Positions 1 to 4,104 of a DNA stretch of 5,011 bases are shown here, in pieces (the stretch's first letter is position 1; each line of letters starts with the position of its first letter). The notes under the pieces are model-generated. The model worked only from the letters and a program-made list of their open reading frames with translations. It searched no databases and had not been told where the DNA came from. The translations under genes and the position numbers were made by a program. The stretch comes from Planctomycetales bacterium. GTDB taxonomy: Bacteria; Planctomycetota; Phycisphaerae; SM23-33. The stretch is taken from NCBI GenBank assembly GCA_030642005.1, contig DAOWOP010000196.1, positions 1-5,011 on the forward strand, in the 5' to 3' direction.

Positions 1-917
1 ACGAGGTCCCACTTGTTGACGACGAAGACGGTTGGCTTGTAAAGCCCGCTGCTGTAATCGGCCAGTTGCTTTTCGACCTTTCCGACCGGCTCGACGGCGT
101 CGAACATCAGCATTACCACGTCGGCCCGGCGGATACTCCGCATCGCGCGGTGCCGGCTGTAGAACTCGATGTCGTCGGCGAGTTTGCTGCGCTTGCGAAC
201 GCCGGCGGTGTCGATAGCCACAAGGCTCTTGCCGGCTAGATCGAATCGCACATCCACGCTGTCGCGCGTCGTGCCGGGTATCTCCGAGACGATGACGCGG
301 TCGGTTCCGGCCAGCGTATTAATCAAGGTGCTCTTTCCGACGTTTCGCTTTCCGACGATGGCGAGTTTCATTATCGGCTCGTCGGCTGTCTCCGCTTCCG
401 GACCAAGACGCTCGGCGATTACTTCCAGAAGCGCGTTGGTGCCGAGTTGATGAGTGGCCGATATTATCATCGGCTCGCCGAAGCCAAGGGCGTGCAACTC
501 GCCTTGCTCGGTCGGCGTCTTCAACGAATCGACCTTGTTAGCCACCAGTATGACGGGCTTCTCGGCGTGGCGGAGACGCTCAGCCACGGACTTATCCAGC
601 GGCGCTACGCCCTCGCGGGCATCGACCACGAACAGGATCAGCGCCGCTGCGGACATCGCATAATCAATCTGGCCGGTAATCTCGTCGGTAAGGTCGTCGG
701 TATCTTCAATGCCGTACCCGCCGGTATCGACCAGTTCGACGTATCTTTCGTCGCCGGTTTCCGGGTCGGTTCCAATCGGCAGCGGCGTGCTGATCCGGTC
801 GCGTGTAACTCCCGGCGTCGCATCGACGATCGCTATCCGCCTGCCCGTCAGACAGTTCAGCAGGCTGCTCTTGCCGACGTTAGGCCGGCCCACTATGGCT
901 ACCACAGGTAAACTCAT
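1..917 (-). CDS. der: Ribosome assembly GTPase Der (EngA), N-terminal 305 residues, cut by window edge
   Basis: Der is a tandem-GTPase protein that binds the 50S subunit and is needed for its maturation in the cytoplasm. Reading the minus strand from the ATG at 917-915 gives 305 codons with no stop before the window edge. G domain 1 shows GRPNVGKS at residues 10-17, GVTRD at 36-40, DTGG at 64-67, NKVD at 127-130 and SAT at 153-155. G domain 2 shows GKRNVGKS at 189-196, GTTRD at 215-219, DTAG at 236-239 and NKWD at 301-304. All nucleotide-binding motifs are intact. Family members are usually about 440-490 residues, so the missing part is the end of G domain 2 and the C-terminal KH-like domain. 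The start is supported by MSLPVVAIVGRPNVGKS aligning with the usual Der N-terminus, but no clear Shine-Dalgarno sequence precedes it. The upstream neighbour on the same strand is mgtE, 1.2 kb away. The identification is secure. Confidence 0.97.
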   Translation of the reverse strand, partial: MSLPVVAIVGRPNVGKSSLLNCLTGRRIAIVDATPGVTRDRISTPLPIGTDPETGDERYVELVDTGGYGIEDTDDLTDEITGQIDYAMSAAALILFVVDAREGVAPLDKSVAERLRHAEKPVILVANKVDSLKTPTEQGELHALGFGEPMIISATHQLGTNALLEVIAERLGPEAETADEPIMKLAIVGKRNVGKSTLINTLAGTDRVIVSEIPGTTRDSVDVRFDLAGKSLVAIDTAGVRKRSKLADDIEFYSRHRAMRSIRRADVVMLMFDAVEPVGKVEKQLADYSSGLYKPTVFVVNKWDL

Positions 918-990
918 GGGAGATGTTGTACACGTTTTGTTGCCTGTATAAAAGGATTGGTTACTCAAATCCACGGGCTGGGCCTGATAC

Positions 991-1100
991 GGAACAATTC
1001 GGAAAGAATGGGAACGAAACGGAACAATTCGGAACGATTCGGAACGAATGGGAAAGATTGGGAACGAATGGGAAAGTTTAGGAAAGTTTAGGAAAGTTTT
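991..1100. repeat. Decamer tandem array, 11 units each starting GGAA
   Basis: Eleven consecutive 10-bp units fill this stretch without insertions or deletions, and every unit begins with GGAA. The units are GGAACAATTC, GGAAAGAATG, GGAACGAAAC, GGAACAATTC, GGAACGATTC, GGAACGAATG, GGAAAGATTG, GGAACGAATG, GGAAAGTTTA, GGAAAGTTTA and GGAAAGTTTT. Positions 5-10 vary, while GGAA is invariant. The last three units form a T-rich subtype. The array lies about 75 bp upstream of the der start codon. Its function is unknown. Confidence 0.93.
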
Positions 1101-1101
1101 A

Positions 1102-1141
1102 AAAATCCACAAATCATTAGGCGACAAACACTTGTGGTTTT
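1102..1141. repeat. Imperfect stem-loop next to the decamer array
   Basis: AAAA then CCACAA (1102-1105 and 1107-1112, with T1106 bulged) pairs with TTGTGG then TTTT (1132-1141). This gives a 10-bp imperfect stem around a 19-nt loop. On the plus strand the stem ends in T, but it is AU-rich and no gene ends nearby, so a terminator role is not supported. Confidence 0.45.
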
Positions 1142-1240
1142 CGGGGTCCTTTTTACGCCCATTTTCAAAAATAGTCCACGGATTACGGACCCTCGGTCCC
1201 GTGGGGATTACATTCTTTCTGTTTTTCCCAAGACCCAAAT

Positions 1241-1259
1241 CCCTAGTCCCTAGTCCCTA
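1241..1259. repeat. CCCTAGT heptamer repeat, 2.7 copies
   Basis: Two full CCCTAGT units and a partial CCCTA run head to tail. The preceding AAAT and the following TTC are not part of the repeat. It is too short to be diagnostic, but it is another small tandem array in the der upstream region. Confidence 0.7.
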
Positions 1260-1283
1260 TTCATCCTCTATATTAACATTTGT

Positions 1284-1319
1284 GTTCACGTTTGCGCGCG
1301 CAGACGTGAACGAAAAACG
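1284..1319. repeat. GCGCGC-core palindromic element, copy A
   Basis: The first 28 bp form a near-perfect palindrome: arms GTTCACG and CGTGAAC flank a TGCGCGCGCA core. There is one mismatched pair, which would be a G-U wobble in RNA. The trailing GAAAAACG is shared with copy C at 1755-1790, and the two 36-bp segments align without gaps. This copy lacks the upstream AAAAATCC stem-loop found in copies B and C. The alternating TGCGCGCGCA core is the kind of sequence that can adopt Z-DNA. Confidence 0.85.
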
Positions 1320-1354
1320 GGCGTGAAATCTGCAACCCCCGGCCCGGCCGGTAG

Positions 1355-1429
1355 TTAATTTTTTTCAGAAAAATCCCAACAGTGGATTTTTTCATCGACG
1401 TTTGCGCGCGCAGATGTGAACGCAAGCGC
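1355..1429. repeat. Composite palindromic element, copy B (75 bp)
   Basis: This copy starts with TTAAT and a T-run. It then has an AAAAATCC / GGATTTTT stem (1369-1376 with 1384-1391) around a 7-nt loop, followed by the GCGCGC core (about 1394-1429). It aligns without gaps to 1716-1790: the TTAAT, both stem arms and the GCGCGC core sit at identical offsets. The stem is conserved, while the 7-nt loop differs (CAACAGT here, TGGAAGC there). Confidence 0.85.
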
Positions 1430-1435
1430 CTCGGA

Positions 1436-1582
1436 AAAGCCGGTAGATGAGCGAAGCGAATCTGCCGGAAAATCCGTCTCGACGGGAAAGATTACCGGCA
1501 GATGCGTCCCGCACATCCGCCGGAAAATCCGTCTTGACGGGAAATATTACCGGCAGATTCGCTTCGCTCATCTGCCGGCTTT
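1436..1582. repeat. 147-bp structured repeat with 33-bp terminal inverted repeats
   Basis: The terminal arms are 1436-1468 and 1550-1582. They are reverse complements over 33 bp except for one T/G pair, which would still be a wobble pair in RNA. The outer ends read AAAGCCGG and CCGGCTTT. Inside are two direct repeats with a 55-bp period (GCCGGAAAATCC at 1464 and 1519). Each has a nested hairpin: an outer GCCGG/CCGGC pair and an inner CCGTC/GACGG stem whose loop is TC in one copy and TT in the other. There is no open reading frame for a transposase and no obvious target-site duplication. It resembles a MITE or a BIME-like palindromic cluster. Which of these it is cannot be decided from one copy. 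Confidence 0.9.
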
Positions 1583-1617
1583 GGGGACAGGACATCAACG
1601 CACCCACAAGCTCCGCT

Positions 1618-1704
1618 CCGCTTGAAGGTGCCACCCACCATTGTTACTCTGCGAAGTAGCACCGCTACGTAGCACGAGCAACTACACTTGCCCCAGCCAC
1701 CCGC
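1618..1704. repeat. Dispersed module, copy 1 (CCGCTTGAAGG ... CTTGCCCCAGCCACCCGC)
   Basis: CCGCTTGAAGG at 1618-1628 and CTTGCCCCAGCCACCCGC at 1687-1704 both recur, in the same order and orientation, at 2004-2014 and 2028-2044. The second block has one base change there. The 58-bp spacer here includes GTAGCAC twice and the hairpin GTAGC-ACC-GCTAC. It is absent from the second copy, which suggests insertion or deletion between two versions of one repeat. Confidence 0.65.
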
Positions 1705-1715
1705 CCAGCCTGGAC

Positions 1716-1790
1716 TTAATATTTTTCAGAAAAATCCTGGAAGCGGATTTTTACGTTCACGTTCGCGCGCGCAAACGTCGATGAAAAACG
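1716..1790. repeat. Composite palindromic element, copy C (75 bp)
   Basis: This is the direct copy of 1355-1429. It has an AAAAATCC / GGATTTTT stem at 1730-1737 with 1745-1752 and a GCGCGC core at 1755-1790. Because the core is itself near-palindromic, its right half (AAACGTCGATGAA) also matches the reverse complement of the left half of copy B. The element thus forms both direct and inverted relationships with copy B. Together the two copies flank a 286-bp block that contains the 147-bp structured repeat. Confidence 0.85.
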
Positions 1791-1806
1791 CTCAACTGGG
1801 TGACAG

Positions 1807-1832
1807 GGACTGGCCACTTAAGTGGCCAGTCC
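1807..1832. repeat. Perfect 26-bp palindrome
   Basis: The half site GGACTGGCCACTT is followed directly by its exact reverse complement, with no spacer and no mismatch; the centre is CTTAAG. With no loop it could extrude as a cruciform or act as a symmetrical protein-binding site. An RNA hairpin would need to open the central bases. There is no T-run on either side, so it is not an intrinsic terminator. Confidence 0.92.
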
Positions 1833-1860
1833 TCGAGTGAATAGGTAGAGAGGAGATTCC

Positions 1861-1878
1861 GCGGGCCAGTTGGCCCGC
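1861..1878. repeat. Short GC-rich inverted repeat
   Basis: GCGGGCCA and TGGCCCGC form an exact 8-bp inverted repeat with only GT between them. It lies between the 26-bp palindrome and the 30-bp inverted repeat, so three palindromes follow each other within about 160 bp. Confidence 0.8.
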
Positions 1879-1886
1879 TGAGGTGC

Positions 1887-1968
1887 CCTACGAGCCGCGA
1901 CCGTCAGGGAGCGGTCAGACCGAGCGGAATCTCTATTCGACCGCTCCCTTACGGTCGCGGCTCGTAGG
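1887..1968. repeat. 30-bp inverted repeat with alternative pairing partners
   Basis: The arms 1887-1916 and 1939-1968 are reverse complements over 30 bp with one mismatch; the outer ends are CCTACGAGCC and GGCTCGTAGG. The 22-nt loop carries GCGGAATCTC (1924-1933), which pairs exactly with GAGATTCCGC at 1853-1862 outside the hairpin. The outer tip CCCTACGAG (1886-1894) also has a second partner, CTCGTAGGG at 1990-1998. No U-run follows on either strand, so it is not a normal intrinsic terminator. It looks like a REP-type or MITE-type element. Confidence 0.88.
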
Positions 1969-2003
1969 AAAAATTCGCGGGAAAAAGTGCTCGTAGGGTT
2001 ATA

Positions 2004-2044
2004 CCGCTTGAAGGCGTCGCCCGGCATCTTGCCCCGGCCACCCG
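2004..2044. repeat. Dispersed module, copy 2 (compact)
   Basis: CCGCTTGAAGG at 2004-2014 and CTTGCCCCGGCCACCCGC at 2028-2044 repeat the ends of the 1618-1704 module in the same order, with a spacer of only 13 bp. The repeat supports a common origin for the two segments. Confidence 0.6.
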
Positions 2045-2058
2045 CTGAAAAAGGTTCC

Positions 2059-2131
2059 TGACCCCTTTAATCTGACCCCTTTAATCCCCCTTTAATCTCT
2101 GACCCCTTTAATCTCTGACCCCTTTAATCTC
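2059..2131. repeat. Tandem TGACCCCTTTAATC array, five units
   Basis: There are five head-to-tail units: two of 14 bp (TGACCCCTTTAATC), one shortened unit lacking TGA, and two of 16 bp (TGACCCCTTTAATCTC). The array follows AAAAAGGTTCC and ends 28 bp from the mgtE stop codon. Read on the mgtE strand it is a GATTAAAGGGGTCA repeat just past the gene, so it may lie in the mgtE 3' untranslated region. I associate this motif with dispersed repeats near REP-associated tyrosine transposases in metagenome-derived genomes. That link is from memory and no such gene is in the window. Confidence 0.88.
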
Positions 2132-2159
2132 AATCCCGTGCAACAAAACGAGCTGACCG

Positions 2160-3623
2160 CTAACTTTGCAGCACTACCAGCATCCCTGATGCGATGGAGA
2201 AGTAGATCATCACACCGGTTATGTCCATGATGGAGGCGAGGAAAGGGCCGCTCGTAACGGCGGGGTCCATTCCGAGGCGTTTGAACAGGAGCGGAATCAT
2301 CGCCCCGGCGATGTTGGCGACGATCACAGCCGAGGCGATGCTGACACCGACGGCGAGGGCGTTTGGCCATTGCGAGGCGTCCGACGCGGCGGCTCCGGCT
2401 TGGCTCAGACTCAGCAATATCATCGCGGCAGCCACTCCCAGCATGCCCAGTATCACACCCATCGTTCCGCCGAGGGCCAGTTCGCGCATCAGTATCCGCC
2501 ACCAGTGTCCCGGCTCCATTTCGCGGACGGCCAGACCTCTGATTACCAGGCCTGCCATCTGCGAGCCGGTGTTTCCGGCAGTGGCGTTGACCAGCGGCAT
2601 AAAGAGCACAATCAGCGCGAACATCGCTACGTTAAGGGTGTTCTGGAAATTCGTCAGCGCAAGGACGGTCAGTATCTCGGCTGCGAAAAGCATCGCCAGC
2701 CAAGGCAGGCGCTTGCGGAGCATCTCGCCGTAGGTCGTCGCGAAGTAAGGTTCTTCAAGAGCGGCCACGCCGGCCATCTTCTGAAAGTCCTCGGTGTCTT
2801 CTTCCTCGGCTACGTCCATCGCGTCGTCGATGGTAACGATTCCGACCAGCAGGCCGGCGGCATCGACGACCGGAAGAGCGACCGCGTCGTATTTCTTGAT
2901 AATATCGACCGCCTCCTCGCGGTCGGCAGTGGCCGACAGACTTACCGGGTGGCGGTCGATTATGTCGCCGACGACGGCGTCAGGTTCAGCCAGTACCAAA
3001 TCCTCCAGTCGAATGTCGTCAACGAGCCTGCCGGCTGAATCCACCACGTACAGGACGTTGATGGTCTCTTTTTGCGGAGCGACTTCGCGGAGGTGGTCCA
3101 GCACGCCCCGGACGGTAGCATCGGCCTCAATGGCGACGAACTCCGGCGTCATAAGCCGGCCTACGGACTCTTCAGGGTATTGCAGCAGGTCAATAGCGAC
3201 CCGCCGCTCATCCGGGCTGAGGCTGCCGATTAACCGGGCCGCTACGTCGTCGGGCAACTCCTCCAGCAACTCCGTCCGGTCGTCCGGGGACATCTCGTTG
3301 AGAATGTCCGCCAGGGCCTCGCCCGAAAGCACCTCCAGGAGACGCTCCTGCTTCTCCAGTTCCAGAAGCGCGAAGACCTCCGCGGCGATTTCGGTCGGAA
3401 GGAGGCGAAAGACCACGCCCAATTCCTCACCGTCCAGGTCCCCTGCCAGTTCGGCTACGTCCGGTGAGTCCAGCGCGATGAGGTATTCCTTCAGTGTGGC
3501 GAATTCCTTCGCGGCAATGAGTTCGCGGATCTCAGGTTGAATGGCGTTACCGAGCATCTCGGCTCCCTGTCCCTGAGGCCTCATATCGTCTTCGGGCCTC
3601 TGATGTCTTTTACCGCGGGCCAT
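2160..3623 (-). CDS. mgtE: Magnesium transporter/channel MgtE
   Basis: MgtE is an inner-membrane Mg2+-selective channel gated by cytoplasmic Mg2+ sensing. The 487-residue protein has the whole family architecture. A helical MgtE N-domain spans about residues 33-138 (with LLEELPDD at 119-126). Two CBS domains lie at about 155-215 and 219-275, with the linker EEEDTEDFQKMAGV at 273-286. About five membrane segments follow, near 305-326, 333-356, 381-407, 421-446 and 457-485. The pore region carries PLVNATAGNTGSQ (343-355) and DPAVTSGPF (453-461). The following MDITG keeps the aspartate (D467) that likely matches the pore Mg2+-binding Asp of Thermus MgtE. Family length is about 450 residues, so the N-terminus may be over-called. 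ATG at 3557 would give 465 residues and has a better ribosome binding site than the ATG at 3623. It has no same-strand partner nearby. Confidence 0.97.
   Translation of the reverse strand: MARGKRHQRPEDDMRPQGQGAEMLGNAIQPEIRELIAAKEFATLKEYLIALDSPDVAELAGDLDGEELGVVFRLLPTEIAAEVFALLELEKQERLLEVLSGEALADILNEMSPDDRTELLEELPDDVAARLIGSLSPDERRVAIDLLQYPEESVGRLMTPEFVAIEADATVRGVLDHLREVAPQKETINVLYVVDSAGRLVDDIRLEDLVLAEPDAVVGDIIDRHPVSLSATADREEAVDIIKKYDAVALPVVDAAGLLVGIVTIDDAMDVAEEEDTEDFQKMAGVAALEEPYFATTYGEMLRKRLPWLAMLFAAEILTVLALTNFQNTLNVAMFALIVLFMPLVNATAGNTGSQMAGLVIRGLAVREMEPGHWWRILMRELALGGTMGVILGMLGVAAAMILLSLSQAGAAASDASQWPNALAVGVSIASAVIVANIAGAMIPLLFKRLGMDPAVTSGPFLASIMDITGVMIYFSIASGMLVVLQS
3563..3568 (-). promoter_or_regulatory. 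Alternative mgtE ribosome binding site (AGGGAG) for the ATG at 3557
   Basis: On the minus strand AGGGAG is followed after 5 nt by an in-frame ATG (3557-3555, residue 23 of the longer call). The ATG at 3623 has only a weak GGCGG upstream. The residues between the two starts are polar and lack an obvious domain. The internal site is therefore a serious candidate for the real start. Confidence 0.5.
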
Positions 3624-3638
3624 TTTGGGTTCCGCCTG

Positions 3639-3675
3639 CCGGGTGTGTCAATGTTATTCGAGCGGGACACACCGG
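3639..3675 (-). promoter_or_regulatory. Hairpin in the mgtE leader
   Basis: GGTGTGTC (3642-3649) and GACACACC (3666-3673) form an exact 8-bp stem around a 16-nt loop. Allowing one bulged G extends it to CCG/CGG. It ends 15 nt from the ATG at 3623. It could be a leader RNA element or a dyad operator. I cannot match it to the M-box Mg2+ riboswitch, which is larger and has conserved sequence that is not visible here. Confidence 0.45.
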
Positions 3676-3752
3676 AAGGTGAGCGACCTGATTTTCTGGC
3701 GGTGTATGGCAACATGATTCTTTAGGAGTTTAGACCTGTTTTGTGCCAATTT

Positions 3753-3818
3753 CGGATTGCGGAATGCGGATTGCGGATTTCCATGTGCGTACGATTACTG
3801 GAATCCGCAATCCGCAAT
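3753..3818. repeat. CGGATTG heptamer repeat folding on an inverted copy
   Basis: Four head-to-tail heptamers (CGGATTG, CGGAATG, CGGATTG, CGGATTT) span 3753-3780. An inverted copy lies at 3802-3816: AATCCGCAATCCGCA is the exact reverse complement of 3765-3779. This gives a 15-bp stem plus a flanking CC/GG pair across one bulged T. The loop is about 18 nt. It is a self-complementary tandem repeat of a type I have seen in intergenic DNA of planctomycetes and related phyla, from memory only. Confidence 0.85.
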
Positions 3819-4025
3819 AAACCCTGCCATATTGCTCCGTAACTGCCGGTTATTAAGTTCTTTACAGTCTGCCAGAAAAAAATGTCGCTCACAAGGGAAA
3901 TACTCCGGGCGTCGTTGTAAGCGATTAGAGGGCAAGCGATTCTATGGCGGAATTATTTTTTCGGCATGAGGGGCTTCTTACAGTTCCGCCAGTCGCCGGA
4001 GCCAATCAGCCAAAAGAGCAAGGAC

Positions 4026-4055
4026 TCGACAGAAGCGGACGCCCTCGGGTAACAT
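4026..4055 (+). promoter_or_regulatory. Possible sigma-70-type promoter for the anchored-protein gene
   Basis: TCGACA (4026-4031) and TAACAT (4050-4055) are separated by 18 bp. They match the -35 consensus at 5 of 6 and the -10 consensus at 4 of 6 positions. Transcription would begin about 40 bp before the ATG at 4105. Such matches are common by chance. Confidence 0.3.
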
Positions 4056-4091
4056 AGACATCGGTAGATCGTTGGGATAGTAACGCACAAC

Positions 4092-4098
4092 AGAGGAG
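4092..4098 (+). promoter_or_regulatory. Ribosome binding site (AGAGGAG) that fixes the start at 4105
   Basis: AGAGGAG is followed by a 6-nt spacer and ATG at 4105. It abuts the in-frame TTG at 4099, which leaves no room for that TTG to serve as the start. ATG 4105 is therefore preferred. Confidence 0.75.
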
Positions 4099-4104
4099 TT
4101 GCGT

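Larger units (their letters stand above)
918..2159. other. Gene-free repeat mosaic between mgtE and der
   Basis: This 1242-bp stretch separates the 3' end of mgtE from the start of der. I see no credible gene in it. The short reading frames either cross the repeats below or have low-complexity translations, and none has a ribosome binding site with a coherent protein. The DNA is instead filled with several distinct repeat types, listed separately: decamer and heptamer tandem arrays, GCGCGC-core palindromes, long inverted repeats and a GACCCCTTTAATC array. Base composition is patchy, with A/T runs near 1100, 1360 and 1725 beside very GC-rich palindromes. The pattern fits repeated deposition of small non-autonomous elements in a tolerant spot. 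That history is an inference. Confidence 0.85.
3624..4104. other. Intergenic region between divergent mgtE and the anchored-protein gene
   Basis: This 481-bp stretch separates two divergently transcribed genes, so it must hold promoters for both. Apart from the mgtE leader hairpin, the CGGATTG repeat and a weak rightward promoter, I see one further inverted repeat (GGCGGAA at 3946-3952 with TTCCGCC at 3984-3990, a 31-nt loop). I see no credible gene: the open frames have no family resemblance and one runs through the heptamer repeat. Confidence 0.7.

Noticed and set aside
945..950. TATACA as a -10 box for der on the minus strand
   Set aside because: No acceptable -35 hexamer lies 16-18 bp upstream of it, so I do not call a promoter.
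169..951. Several plus-strand open frames of 69-154 codons opposite der
   Set aside because: They are antisense to the conserved GTPase motifs of der and their translations are Arg/Ser/Thr-rich shadows without family resemblance.
1436..1582. CRISPR array from the two 55-bp repeats
   Set aside because: There are only two units, they are directly adjacent without unique spacers of normal length, and there are no cas genes.
1392..1659. Three small open frames on both strands across the 147-bp element
   Set aside because: The repeat is palindromic, so it gives similar frames on both strands. The translations only reflect the repeated DNA.
1807..1968. Intrinsic terminators for mgtE or for a plus-strand transcript
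   Set aside because: The stems are strong, but neither strand shows a T-run after them, and mgtE ends about 190 bp away or more.
1818..2027. Minus-strand 69-codon frame
   Set aside because: It runs through the 30-bp inverted repeat and the GC-rich palindrome, and no ribosome binding site precedes it.
2092..2502. Minus-strand frame of 136 codons overlapping the mgtE 3' end
   Set aside because: It is the out-of-frame reading of mgtE, Arg/Asp-rich, and continues into the tandem repeat.
2221..3540. Plus-strand frames of up to 248 codons opposite mgtE
   Set aside because: They are antisense to intact MgtE domains. The long Ser/Ala/Thr/Arg-rich translation is typical of GC-rich antisense frames.
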